From Plazaster borealis (taxonomy: Eukaryota > Echinodermata > Asteroidea > Forcipulatida > Labidiasteridae), in assembly GCA_021014325.1 (NCBI GenBank), contig CM037461.1, forward strand, positions 23,235,376 through 23,299,375: a stretch of 64,000 nt of DNA. The letters are read 5' to 3'. This document shows, piece by piece, positions 21,941-32,773 of this stretch (positions are counted from its first letter, which is position 1; every line of letters begins with the position of its first letter). Under the pieces are notes generated by a model that saw only the letters and a list, made by a program, of their open reading frames with translations, had not been told where the DNA came from and ran no database searches. The translations under genes and the position numbers were made by a program.

Positions 21941-23616
21941 CCCTTAAAGCAAAGTTTAGTGGGCCCTACTGTGTCAAAAAGAAACTCAATGATGTCAATT
22001 ACGTAATCAGTACCCCAGACCGAAGAAAGAGCCAAAGAGTTTGTCATGTTAACATGCTCAAGAAGTATTATGAGCGTGATAATTCTGGCCAGCCTGTGGG
22101 GGTAGCTGTCATTGAGGCAAAACCTGACGATGACCACTCATGCAATGAAGACTTGGAGACAAAAACGTCTGAACTTGAATTTTTAGCTGTTCAGCTTTCT
22201 AACTCTGAAATTCTTGCTAATTTGGACGAAATCCTTGGTTATTTGCACAATGACCAACGGAAAGATTTATCAAACCTACTCCAGAGGTACAAGCAAGTTT
22301 GTTCTGACAAACCAGGTCGTACGTCGGTAGCAGTTCATGATGTTGATGTAGGAAAGTCAAGACCTATAAAACAAGCTCCCTACCGACTTAACCCGGACAA
22401 GTTAGCCAAGGTTCGGGAGGAGGTTAAATTCATGATAAAACATGACATTATCGAACCTAGTCAGAGTTCTTGGAGTTCTCCCATTGTCATGGTACCAAAG
22501 CCAGACGGTACTCTTAGATTTTGTATAGATTATGGAAAAGTCAATGCAGAAACTAAGACGGATTCTTATCCGATCCCGAGGTTGGAAGATTGTATTGATC
22601 GAGTGGGGAATTCGGCGTTTGTCAGTAAAATAGATCTGTTGAAAGGTTATTGGCAGGTGCCCTTGACTGACCGAGCCAAAGAAATTTCCGCATTTGTGAC
22701 ACCCGATGGTCTCTACCAATGTAAAACAATGCCCTTTGGGATGAAAAACGCCCCGGCTACGTTTCAGAGAATGATGAGCCAAGTCATTGCTGGGCTGAAC
22801 AATTGTGTTGTCTATATTGATGACATTTTGGTATACAGCGATAACTGGAAAGACCATCTGAAACACTTGGGTGCCCTGTTTGATAAGCTTCCTAAAGCAA
22901 ACTTGGTGGCGAATCTCAAAAAGAGTGAGTTTGCCAAAGCAACGGTGACCTACTTAGGTCATGTGGTCGGTCAGGGTCACGTGCTACCCCGAGTAGCAAA
23001 GATCAAAGCTATTCAAGAATTTCCCATGCCCACAGGAAAGAGAGAATTGATGAGATTCCTGGGTATGAGTGGATTTTACAGAAAGTTTGTTCCAAACTTT
23101 AGCACCATTGCGACTCCATTGACTCAACTTTTACAGAAGAATGTAAAGTTTGTTTGGTCTGACTCTTGTCAAAAGGCGTTTGATAATTTAAAGGCCATTC
23201 TGACAAACGAACCAGTTCTGGCTGCACCAAATTTTGACAAGGCGTTCAGAATAGCCATTGACGCCAGTGATGTTGGTGTCGGAGCAGTTTTGCTCCAAGA
23301 TGATGAGTCTGGAATCGAGCGACCTATCAATTACTTTTCAAAGAAACTGAACAAATACCAGGCAAAATACTCCACCATCGAAAAAGAGGCGTTAGGTTTA
23401 GTTCTTGCCCTACAACACTTTGAGGTGTATGTAACGAATGGTGCTGGGGAGACGATCATTTATACTGGTCATAACCCACTTGTGTTTTTGGAGAAATTCA
23501 AAACCAAGAACCAGAGGTTATTCCGCTGGAGTTTGATTTTGCAACCATATCCACTCAAGATTGTTCATATCGCTGGGAAGAGCAATGTAATTGCGGATGC
23601 TCTGTCCAGAGTTTAG
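21940..23616 (+). pseudogene. Gypsy pol, part 2: integrase C-terminus, reverse transcriptase, RNase H
   Basis: After the shift near 21940 the frame continues with the integrase GPY/F module (SGPYCVKKKLNDVNY ... CHVNMLKKYY, about 21958-22074), showing that integrase and reverse transcriptase were one polyprotein. Reverse transcriptase follows: LRFCIDYGKVN, MPFGMKNAPATFQ and the catalytic YIDD at about 22815. RNase H follows: IDASDVGVGAVL, STIEKEALGLVLAL, TGHNPL and the final NVIADALSRV. The usual TDHNPL has Gly for the catalytic Asp, another sign of decay. Stop at 23614-23616. Confidence 0.9.
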
Positions 23617-23811
23617 AATAATGTACTTAAACACAATTGGTATTATTTCTGATGTGTTAAACCAGTAACAGTAAGATTATTGCTGTTAGCAGATTATGGT
23701 AAAATGTCTAAGTCGGACGTAACTAAATTGCTTAAATTTTAAATAATTTTGAAATTTATGTTAACATTCCTTTTTGAAACGAAAATTTCCTTATGTAAAT
23801 TTTCTTATTTT

Positions 23812-24643
23812 ATGGGGGGAGATGTTATGAGATCCTAATACATGTACATGTAATTACGTGTATACAACGCACTCTGTCAATCATTCTTTGTGTGTAAGGT
23901 CGTTAACCCTAGTGGGCGGTGCTAATAGATTGATCTAGAGTAGTACTTTCTAGAAAACGACACAAATCCTTTATATACGGGCTGGGGGTAAATCTAGGAG
24001 GGGACACAAATACTCAAGACTGGTGGAAGCTACGACTTCTGTGATTGTGATTCAACTCGTTGGAGGAGCTTTTGGTAGAGTTCGCTTTTGACCGAGTGCA
24101 GTTAAAGAGCTTAATTTAAATCCGGAAAGGACAGTTTCGAACTTAATCTACAGTTCGGTATTTTGGGGTCTTCTTCCCCATATTTTGTGGCGGGTGTCAG
24201 ATTGTGTACCCGTTGTTGCTTCGTCTTCTTCTGGACATTTTTCGGAGTGAGTTCGCCCCGTGATAGCTCATAGTCACATCGGCAAAGAACTGTTTTACCG
24301 CCCCTGGAGTTGATCGTTTTAGAGCCAGTGTATGAGATCCTCGCTGTATCTTCTGTTGCCGTGATCCTCGCCTGTATTTCATCCCGGTGGACGTATTAGC
24401 TCGTAAGATACTTATGTTGTATAAGATCCATTTTAATGTACACTTGTTTTATGCAATCGGTGTATGTTTGTTAAACCAAATCGGTAACTGAAGTGGTTGA
24501 TAGTTTTATCATTAAATCACTTGGATTCTGTGTTCTTATACATCAGTGTCACCTTGTTTGATTTCTTTGTTGCATCTGAGAAAATTCAGCCTTTTTGAGT
24601 GATTTATATTCACGGATAGTTTGGAGATTTTGGGATCGTAACA
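23812..24643 (+). repeat. Gypsy polypurine tract and 3' LTR
   Basis: A purine tract ggggggaga ends at 23822, followed by the LTR at 23823-24643 (821 bp). It starts TGTTATGAGATCC and ends GGGATCGTAACA, i.e. TG...CA with short imperfect inverted ends. A TATA-like ttatata lies at about 23971 and an ATTAAA polyadenylation signal near 24512. No second LTR is present in the window, so insertion age cannot be read from LTR divergence. Confidence 0.85.
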
Positions 24644-24715
24644 ATACCACCATGTTGATCCCGTATAATGACAATGTGTTGAAAAGCTTCAAATTAGATA
24701 AATTAAATGTTACAT

Positions 24716-24914
24716 CCAGGGCCCAATTTCATAGAGCTGCTTAAGCACAAAAAGTAGCTAAGTAAAATAAAACTTTGCTCACCAGAATAAGGTTACCAGC
24801 CAAACTACCATGTCACACGTACAATGTGTGAGTGGTATCCAGCTCATTTCTGCTTAGCAGGAAATTGTTAAGCAATATTTTATGCTTAAGCAGCTCTATT
24901 AACTTGGGCTCTGG
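24716..24914. mobile_element. Fold-back MITE, unit A copy
   Basis: Inverted ends ccagggcccaatttcatagag / ctctat...cttgggctctgg enclose about 130 bp. The arms continue with ctgcttaagcac / gcttaagcag. The same element sits at the same place in units B, C and D and, on its own, at 7955-8153. It is non-coding. Confidence 0.8.
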
Positions 24915-25870
24915 TTAGGGCGTGTCTGACTGAAGCGACTCTGGCTACGACTATGATCAATGGCTCCAACGACAACGTTAAAGAATAGGATGTTTCAAGT
25001 CTCCAGCCATAGCCACTGCCGAAGCCGTCGATTCGGTCACGGCCTGATGTTCATGCGAACAACAATCTCCATGTCAATAGACGATACAAATCTCGCGTGT
25101 TTTCGAACGATTGGATCCGTTAAAGTGTACAATGTACGTGGTGGGAACCAGAGGTTCTTAACAGTGTTTAAATACACGGTAATTATTGCATACAGCCCAA
25201 CAGTATTCGGTGTAGTTTTGTGACCCCTCATTATGTGTCAAATAAAAACAACTTCACTTGCTGTGATATATTTTGGATCGACTCTAGTGTTTTTTTCCCC
25301 TGAAAGTGAATTTTGGTTTAAGGCATTTTCATGTATGCATTCAAATTATTTACGATTGCATAATTTTCTCAATACTTAGCGTGGAGCACCGGTTGGCTGC
25401 AGTGGCAATGTTAATGAATAGGCCATTCCATCGATCCATAGCCAAGGCATATTCGTGTATGTATTTATAGAAGCACTCCCCGCTATATGATATTGGCGTA
25501 ACCTCGGCAATTAGATTCATATCACAAAGGGGTCCCTTTGTCTTGTGTGTGGGTGCGTGTATGCGCGCTGTAAATTGCGGAAGCGAAAACTCAAGACTTT
25601 AATTTCTCTGATGGCAAGCTTCAATCAAGTCATTCAAGCGTGTGAAAATTCAATTATTTCTCTCAAACCACGAGCAGATGACAATAGTAGGCCTATTGTT
25701 ACTGAGTACGAACAATCCTTGTTGTCCACTCCCCACCCTAGGTCTCTCTATCTTAAGTATTGTCTCAAAGGTTACCTCTGCCAATATTCATTTTAAAAAG
25801 GCAATTAGTTTTAGAATATAACTTCAGGCTTTAACAATACTACGACGCGTATAGACAAGATTTCGTATAC

Positions 25871-25970
25871 TGGTCAACTGATTGGTTAACTAGGCGTCGT
25901 TAGCCCCCACCTCCGGGTTTATGTTTATTCATGATGCATAATTATCGTGTAGGGCACAGTTTGCTTTCGT
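25871..25970 (+). promoter_or_regulatory. Conserved upstream block of CTL-3 (promoter variant 2)
   Basis: Contains ctgattggttaac, cgttagcccccacctccgg, tttatgtttattcatgatgcata and gggcacagtttgctttcg. It is shared with CTL-5, 7 and 9. The arrangement (reverse CCAAT, AGCCCCACCTCC, TGTTTATTCA, CAGTTTGCT) parallels variant 3 ahead of type II genes, which argues that both descend from one promoter. It ends about 270 bp before the ATG. Confidence 0.6.
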
Positions 25971-26241
25971 ATGCTCAGACTCAGAAAAGCTGGCAAGCCA
26001 GAAACGTTACATCTCCATCACGACTCGTTACAACCGATAGGTTCATGGCAATTTATCCGTACAGAACATTGTAAAATAAATCCAATCTGGAGACAAACTG
26101 TGGAGGCCTAGCTACGTCATCGTAAAGAGGATTAGCTTTTGGACATAGTCTAAAAATGAAATAGTAATTTGAATTCACTGATGACTTATTTTCTGGCTGC
26201 ATCAATCGGAGTTGAGGCTACGCAATTGTATCAGCGTTGAG

Positions 26242-26763
26242 ATGCTGTCTTTAGTGTTCTTCACACTGTTGTCCACTGCCTTGCTGGATAGCTGTTGTTT
26301 TGGAGTGGTTGCATCTCGAGACCAGCGATGCTTTACATTCATGTATGATAACTCACCCTGTCCGAAATCTTGTCATCACTGGGGAAACTCATGCTACAGG
26401 ATCACTGAGAAGAAATCTACCTGGTCAGATGCTAAAAAAGAGTGTCGTAGCCTGGGTGGTGTTCTGGCTGTACCAAGCTCCGATCAAGAAAACGAGTTTA
26501 TCGCCAATTTGATGGTAGAAAATGACAATGTGTGGATCGACTGTGATGATGTAGAGGTGGAGGGGATATGGGAGTGCAGAGAGGGTGACGTAGAGATCGC
26601 TTACCGAAAATGGCGTTTTCGAGAACCGAATAACGCGGGCGGAGAAGATTGTGCGGTCGTGGCTAAGAGGTTTGGAGGTGAGCGCGAATGGTATGATGTG
26701 AGTTGCAGCAGATTAGAGAGGGTTATTTGCAAAATGGCTGGCAGACCAGTCCTTCACGTGTGA
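26242..26763 (+). CDS. CTL-3: secreted C-type lectin, type I (unit A)
   Basis: A single exon of 173 residues: signal peptide (MLSLVFFTLLSTALLDSCCFGVVAS), lectin domain, GRPVLHV tail. The ATG at 26242 opens directly on the signal peptide. The sugar motif reads REPNNAGGEDC (EPN, mannose-type in the family) with WYD where the second calcium motif is usually WND. An unusual CPKSCHHW replaces CPESWHHW of its relatives, so a conserved Trp is Cys and the protein has an odd extra cysteine that might link dimers. It differs from CTL-7, its copy in unit C, by four residues. A dead lectin piece follows at 27161. Confidence 0.92.
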   Translation: MLSLVFFTLLSTALLDSCCFGVVASRDQRCFTFMYDNSPCPKSCHHWGNSCYRITEKKSTWSDAKKECRSLGGVLAVPSSDQENEFIANLMVENDNVWIDCDDVEVEGIWECREGDVEIAYRKWRFREPNNAGGEDCAVVAKRFGGEREWYDVSCSRLERVICKMAGRPVLHV

Positions 26764-27160
26764 AAATGTTACCATTGAAGCTTTGAGTCGTTGCAGTTAG
26801 TTGAAATCTTGGCGCACTGATGGAAAACTCCGCTAGCTCAAACTACATCAATGGACCTTTACTTGAAAACAAATATACTATGGAAGTAGGATTACAACCA
26901 TCTGTCCGAATCATCATTTGCTTTCCTAATTGAAATTAAAAAATTCAAGGTTTTAGTAACTACCATAACCTATCGCCCGACGTTCCAAATACAGGGAGAC
27001 TGCACCAATTATTCAAACGTGAACCAAGTTTGGTAGATTCATTCTACTACAAGTCACACTCCTCAGATTGGAACTAGAAACTAGAAATTGTACATCAAAC
27101 CTTTTTCTGAATTGCGATCGCATTGGCTGCTTACAAAGTTCATGATCGACAAGGACCCAA

Positions 27161-27250
27161 CAGTGCTTTACATTAGTGAGTGATAACTCAACCTCTCCCG
27201 GAGTCTTGACATTTCTTGTGAAATTCTTACAACAGCCTCAATGGAGGCAG
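27161..27250 (+). pseudogene. 5'-half CTL relic after CTL-3
   Basis: The sequence cagtgctttacattagtgag then gataactcaacctctcccgg aligns with the cagcgatgctttacatttatgtatgataactcatcctgtccgg segment of intact genes, but with stops and no continuation. The same relic follows every type I gene. Confidence 0.75.
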
Positions 27251-30200
27251 GGTGGTTTTGCTCGTCATTAAATCCACGTTTTAACACCACGATGGTTGGT
27301 GGGAACCTGGAACCATGGTAGTTGGTGATGTCAGTCTTTGAGCTGTCGAGCAAAAAATATCCATCTTCAATACAAGTATCGATGTGGTGGTGTTTTAGCA
27401 CAAATTTCTAAATTGTAAGCAAAAAATGTGACAACAGTTGCAATAACATTACTTAAACGGCATTCTGGCCTGTAGATAGTTGTTTCTGCTTATCAAGAAA
27501 GCATTTGTCTGTTTTTGGCTGATGAATGTTCAGGCTTAAATATGATCACTAAAATGTCAATGAATAAATGTAGAATACCGAAAGGTGTCAAAATGTAAAA
27601 TGTAAAAGAAGAAGAAGAAAAAAAGGGAGAGAAAAAAGCGCTGATTTAGGATCAGTTTAGAATTCGGGTCATGTTGACCCTGAAGGGGTTTCCCCTTCAA
27701 ATCCCAACTCGGGAGTGATCACAAAGTGGTAACATAGTAGATGTATATCAGTTAAATAATTAAGTACTGTATGTTGTAGTATGTATCAACAAGACACCAT
27801 GGCATTGTTGGTTGTTTAAGAGATGACTTTGGTAAAGGGATCGTACATGAGTAAATTGATTCAAATCATCTAGTTTTCATCAAAAAAACATCTCAACAAA
27901 CCTATTAAAACACTCGTTAAAATTATAATATCACATTTTAGTGAAAAAAGGAAAACTTGCTTAATATTTATTTACTCATTGTCTTTTTGTGGTTTATATC
28001 TACGTTCATGTGTGGTTGTTTTTTAAGTGAAACAATGGTGACTTGGCAGTCTTCAAAAGCTATTTTCTCGCACCTTGTTGTTAGTTAGAACTGATTTAAA
28101 ACAATATAAAACACTAGTGGTGTTTGAAAAATATTGATGTGTATAGTGAGAAAATTGTCGTATGTGTACCTATACGATCAATCTTGTTGAGTTAAATGTG
28201 TGACGTTTACAAGAATATACCTTAATCGTACCGTGGCCATCTTTGTCTGGTTCCCCCTTGGACACAATGATGTTAAAATGGTTAATAATAGACTACTTAC
28301 TAAAAAGGAACCAGACTCTTTTGTCTTTCCTTCAAACCTCGGCTTAGGGCACGCTGAGTTGAATTGAGAAAAAACCAAGATGGCCGCACCATGATAAAGG
28401 TCTGTAGCAATGGTTATACTTAGTCTATAGACTGTGCAAGTCTCGCTTGTATTGGAACATCAGGGCTCGTTAAAGTAGTGTGTGATTTTGAGTTTCCTTC
28501 ATACGTCAAAGCAATGTACGTGGGAACCCAATGTTCCTAAAAATGTTCCAATACTCGCGAGACTTACACAGTCTCTTGAAAAGGTTTGAAGTATGATCAT
28601 TTTTTTCATGGCAAGTTTCATCATATTCTGTGATATCTTCGCTCCCAGATGTTGAATGTCATTTGAAAGCCCGTGGAAAATTCATTTGAGTACCGAGTTT
28701 TAAAAACAAGCTACGATCTCAGTTTGGAAGAGTAACATATGATTTTACGTTGGCCACATTAGGCAAAAACACTTAGAGGGATTTTGTGAACGAAAGTTAC
28801 CACACGATATGATTAACAGTTATAGTTAAATTAGTGTTTTAAAAACAATGTGGAAGCATACAAAGTGTTGTTGAAATGTTGCAAACATTTTATTGGACAA
28901 TGATTTGACTTTTAGTATTAGTATTTATCTTTATAAATGATGTTATTTTGCAAACAAACAAAATATGGTTTACGTTCCTCTACGAAATCACCACACTAAT
29001 TAGCCTTAAAGTAAAAATCACAAAAATTAAATAAATATTAAATTACTCGGCAGGGGAAGCAGCACTACTTCGGGGTTAAGTCTTATACAATCAATTGGAG
29101 CAAACACTACGACTGGAAATTAAAACAAATACAATAAAACACTTGAAACTAATGAGAATCTCGCATGATATTGAACATTTTTAGGACCCATTTAAATGCG
29201 CGATTTTGTTAATGTTCGAACACACGCCCACCTTTGCATACAACCCGACATTGTTATGTATTGTTTATTTATCCAACCCCTTATGTGTAATAACCAAATT
29301 ATTATCTGTAAAATTATTTGTGTCAAATAAGTGTTTTCTCCGCATCGCATTATATGTGTTGGGTACTGAAGTTTTGAAGACTTATTAAAATGCGCGATTT
29401 TGTTAATGTTCGAACACACGCCCACCTTTGCATACAACCCGAAATTGTTATGTGTATTTATGTATCCTTATTATGGCAGAATTATTATCCGTAAAATAAT
29501 TTGAGTCAAATAAGTTGTTTTTTTCCCTGCAGTGTATATGCTGGGTACTGAAATTAAAACTCGTTATCGATAGTACAACCCGAAAAATTTAAAAAAAACA
29601 TTGGGGTTGGAAGCGATCATTAGTGGGGTGCAGGTCACTGCAGCAAAATCCCAAGAAATTCACTCCGTCTTTAAGGGTTTTTGCCCATCGGTTAACCATG
29701 CTTCTCTTTCAAATATCAATCACATTAACATGATCAACAAATCAGGGAGTGGTGGTGGCTTGAAACTCTTATTTTGTTTGGTTTGAGAATCACTTGAAAT
29801 TTAGGATGATGGTGAAATGTTATATCACTGGAGCTAAGTTAGTCTCACTATTCAGTATGTCGTACCAGGCAACACCGAGTCACAATTATACATGACACAA
29901 AAGCACTCCTTTACATACGTGTTGGGGTAACCTTGGCATTTAAGTAATTAATATGTAAATTAATATTGCACCAGGTCTCTGTGGCGTACAGTATTTGCAA
30001 GGGATGCACAAATTTGAGCTATTACCCGGCTATGCAATTATCTCTTTGAAGTGTGAAACAACTAATTGCTTCCACAGGTACACCACGAACCAATAACAAA
30101 GGTATCGTCAGTGACCGTAGCATTTAAAATTAACGTTTCCACTCCCTTACCCTCTCGCTCTCCTTGGTGAATTTTCTCCACGGTTACCTCGCTCGCTAAT

Positions 30201-30320
30201 GGAGCACGCTCCGTAACTATTTTAGTTAGTTCCAGAACAACTGTTTGTAGATTCAGATCAGAATGACAAACTCCATACCGACAATATGATTGGTTAATTA
30301 ATTTCACAACAAAACCGCAA
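27251..30320. other. Spacer between CTL-3 and CTL-4
   Basis: Non-coding spacer shared, nearly unchanged, with 43763-46837 in unit C and, inverted, with 58870-62270. It holds a tctggttcc...ggaaccaga inverted pair (28249-28318) and a fold-back element at 28429-28574. It also has two copies of an ATGCGCGATTTTGTTAATGT segment (29195 and 29390, about 195 bp apart) and a conserved stretch ahead of the promoter (cacgaaccaataacaaaggt). Confidence 0.7.
28429..28574. mobile_element. Fold-back element, about 146 bp
   Basis: The arms agactgtgcaagtctcgc...ttggaacat and atgttccaa...gcgagacttacacagtct are inverted copies of about 31 bp. Further copies occur at 44941-45086 and, inverted, at 60947-61092; unit D has a shortened one near 53010-53070. 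No target duplication is clear. Confidence 0.65.
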
Positions 30321-30433
30321 TCGCTGCTGATTGGTCTAGCTGTTGTAAGCCCCACCTCCAGTGTATAATGTTTATTCACGATGCACGACTATACAGTGTA
30401 AGCTATTCAAGAGGAGCGCAGTTTGCTGTCTGG
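30321..30433 (+). promoter_or_regulatory. Conserved upstream block of CTL-4 (promoter variant 3)
   Basis: Contains gctgattggtctagctgttg, taagccccacctcc, gtgtataatgtttattcacg, gactatacagtgtaagct and ggagcgcagtttgctgtctgg. Nearly identical blocks precede CTL-6, CTL-8 and CTL-10, and an inverted one lies at 58772. TATA-like and initiator-like positions are plausible (gtgtataatg; gcagtttgct), with a leader of about 150 bp to the ATG. Confidence 0.62.
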
Positions 30434-30577
30434 AATAACCATCTCCAGTTGTCGAATAATTCGTAGCCTTTGTCATCGATAAACTACCAAACTTATTCGA
30501 AGCGATTTGGTGATAGACTCGTTCCCCACGAAATTTGGTACAAAAACTGAGAAAAAACCCCGTTATTTAATGAGCAC

Positions 30578-31111
30578 ATGAGCTTCAAGATGTTGCCTTT
30601 TGGGTTCTTCGTTTTGTTCTCCGCCTTGCTGGATTGCTGTTGTTCTGGAGTGGTTGCCTCTCGAGACCAGTGATGCTTTACATTTATGTATGATAACTCA
30701 TCCTGTCCGGAGTCTTGGCATCACTGGGGAAACTCATGCTACAGGATCACTGAGACGAACTTTACCTGGTCAGATGCTAGAGACGAGTGTAGAAACCTGG
30801 GTGGTGTTCTGGCTGTACCAAGCTCCGATCAAGAAAACGAGTTTATATTGCAGTTAATTCCAACTGATGGAGGAGTATGGCTTGACTGCAATGATCTAAA
30901 GGTGGAGGGGAGATGGGAGTGCAGAGAGGGTAACGTAGAGATCGCTTACCGAAACTGGTATGATGGGGAACCAGATAGCCGTGGAGATGAAAATTGTGCG
31001 GTCCTGTCTAAGAGGTGGGGAAATAAGCGTCAATGGCTTGATGTGAGTTGCAGCATATCACACGGGGCTATTTGCAAAATGGCTGGCAGACCAGCTGTCC
31101 TTCACGTGTGA
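30578..31111 (+). pseudogene. CTL-4: type II C-type lectin with early stop (unit A)
   Basis: The frame from ATG 30578 reads a full signal peptide (MSFKMLPFGFFVLFSALLDCC...) and then CAG TGA TGC at codon 32. CTL-6 has CAG CGA TGC, so an Arg codon became a stop by a single C-to-T change at CpG. Everything after it is open and intact to GRPAVLHV (one extra Ala codon in the tail). The site reads GEPDSRGDENC (EPD) and WLD. Translation from the next in-frame ATG (30686) would lack a signal peptide and the N-terminal cysteine. The identical stop is present in CTL-8, so the lesion predates the 16.5-kb duplication. A three-codon upstream frame (30570-30581) overlaps the ATG. Confidence 0.88.
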
Positions 31112-31147
31112 CAATTTGAACATCGAAGCTTGGAATCGTCTTAATTA

Positions 31148-31314
31148 GTTGAAATCTACAGAAACTGTGACATAGACAACCCAATAACTTGGTAACTGCG
31201 AATTGTTTGGCATATTCTACGTCGAGAAATCATCATGGATGGCATGATGCAAACTGCATCTGGGATTTTGTTGCTGTTTGCAAACTGTCCGCCAGACCAG
31301 TCCTTCAAATGTAA
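31148..31314 (+). pseudogene. 3'-half CTL relic after CTL-4
   Basis: From gttgaaatctacagaaact through ggcatgatgcaaactgcatc to gccagaccagtccttcaaatgtaa this matches the second half of CTL-10 rather than CTL-4, with frameshifts. It is a remnant of a CTL-10-like gene lying 36 bp past the CTL-4 stop. Confidence 0.8.
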
Positions 31315-31606
31315 CAACTAACAGTGAAATGACTCAAATCTGCTACACAAAACTGTTAAAACGTCCAAGTGTTACCAACGATCTTGGTTCGTAATTCAAT
31401 AGGTCGCTGAGCTCACTTGAAAACCTATTGTCTTGAGGATACAGCAATACTGACCAACCAATCGTTTGCTGAATCTACCTTTCCATTCTTGAAATGGTTT
31501 GATACTCTTCAGATTAAAACTTGAACCTTAAAAACTGTCAAATTAATGTTCTGGACAGCGATCGTATTGGCTGCTTATAAAGTGTCTGTTTGATTTGCGG
31601 ACCCAA

Positions 31607-31690
31607 CAGTCCTTTACATTAATGAGGCGTTGCTCATCTGCTCCTGGAGTCTTCGCATTTCTTGTGAAACTCTTTCTACAGCCCCACTAT
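31607..31690 (+). pseudogene. 5'-half CTL relic
   Basis: The sequence ggacccaacagtcctttacattaatgagg and ctcctggagtcttcgcattt are the decayed start of a lectin domain, as at 27161. Confidence 0.6.
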
Positions 31691-32773
31691 AGTCGCAAGA
31701 TAATTTGCTCGTATAATTAAGTTCACATTTTATCTGCACGGTTCAATTATTATTATGATTTGCGGAGCAATAGCAGTTATCAACTGAATTGGACTTTGAT
31801 CTTGAATAACATTGATAGTGAATTTCGGAATATAAATTTCTGAAAGGTTTTATTTGCTGTTAAGTGGTTATAATATTATTTCTTTAAAATTGTGCCGATG
31901 TAGAGACACAATTTCTTTCAAGTCTCGAGGTCGATTCAAATGAAATGGTTGGCGTTAACACCAGCAGTTTTCAACTGAATAGCTAGATATTACATTGTGT
32001 ATTTGATGGAACGTTGCCTTCTGAATGGGCGCTTTGGGCTTTTAAAAGCTTTTGTTTTGAAATGAATATTGCTAGAAAAAATGTTTAAAATTAGAATAAT
32101 GATTCAGATAAATACATCTTGAAACTGTGCGGTTTTTGTGTAATTTCATGACAAAACACGGTCCGCTATTTTGTGAAACCAAATTGTTGACTCCACAAAA
32201 TGGCGGCCCTTACAGTCCGCTGGTTGTACAACCAGAGGAAATTTTACAATTTTTTGGTTAAATCACTACTCAATATTTACAACACACTGTGAGTGTTTTA
32301 GTGCATGAACAATTCTTTAAAAGGATAAGGAGTCATTCCTAAACAGCAAAATAATGAGAGATTTGAAGGCAATGTGCCACTTTAATTTGCACTGGTGGTG
32401 GATAGTTATTGTGGTTTTCAAAACCTCCAATTTGTACTCGTGTGCAGCTAGTTAACATGGTCACGCTCGACTTATGATGAAAATAACGCAGTAGACACTA
32501 GTGCAACATTGTATGCATTTACTACTTTTATCTTAGTTATTTTTAAGAAAAATTGAATATAGACTTTAGATACAGCCGATTAGTGTTATCAATCTCTTTG
32601 AAAGTTCAGAAAGTACTGTACCTTTAGTAACTTTGATTACGACAGTTGATCAACGTTAATTACATGACATTGTGACCGGTAGCCTAGAGGTTTATGCTAA
32701 GCAAGAAAACCTCTGTCTGTGCTAAGTAAATTTGTGTGCTTACCAGCTCTATAGAATAATGTTAAAGACTTCA

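Larger units (their letters stand above)
20107..24643 (+). mobile_element. Gmr1-like Ty3/Gypsy retrotransposon, 5'-truncated
   Basis: Protease, integrase, reverse transcriptase and RNase H follow each other in that order, then a purine tract and one LTR. Integrase ahead of reverse transcriptase is unusual for Ty3/Gypsy; it is known from the Gmr1-like group of deuterostomes. The 5' LTR, primer site and nearly all of gag are missing: the element begins in the middle of a gag zinc knuckle (GHTKARC) exactly where the LINE ends. No envelope gene is present. The 3' flank (accaccatgttgatc) is the ordinary lectin-unit sequence seen also at 33416 and 41088. Confidence 0.9.

Noticed and set aside
20107..23616. 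Endogenous retrovirus with envelope
   Set aside because: No envelope frame is present after RNase H; the sequence goes directly to the purine tract and LTR.
18384..24643. LINE nested inside an otherwise complete Gypsy element
   Set aside because: There is no Gypsy sequence on the far side of the LINE (below 18384), so this is a truncating junction and not a simple nested insertion.
24960..25231. Short overlapping frames on both strands, repeated in each unit (33727, 41402, 50248)
   Set aside because: They are kept only because the units are recent duplicates; opposite-strand frames overlap and the substitutions look neutral.
25545..25796. Open frame of 83-84 residues kept ahead of all type I lectins (also 34311, 42060, 50832)
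   Set aside because: It starts at a non-ATG codon, the surrounding non-coding sequence is equally conserved, and it has no signal, domain or coding bias. It is better read as conserved spacer.
30671..30673. TGA as a selenocysteine codon in CTL-4 and CTL-8
   Set aside because: The intact paralogue has CGA (Arg) here, there is no Cys or Sec precedent at this site, and I see no stem that would mark a SECIS. An ordinary CpG transition explains it.
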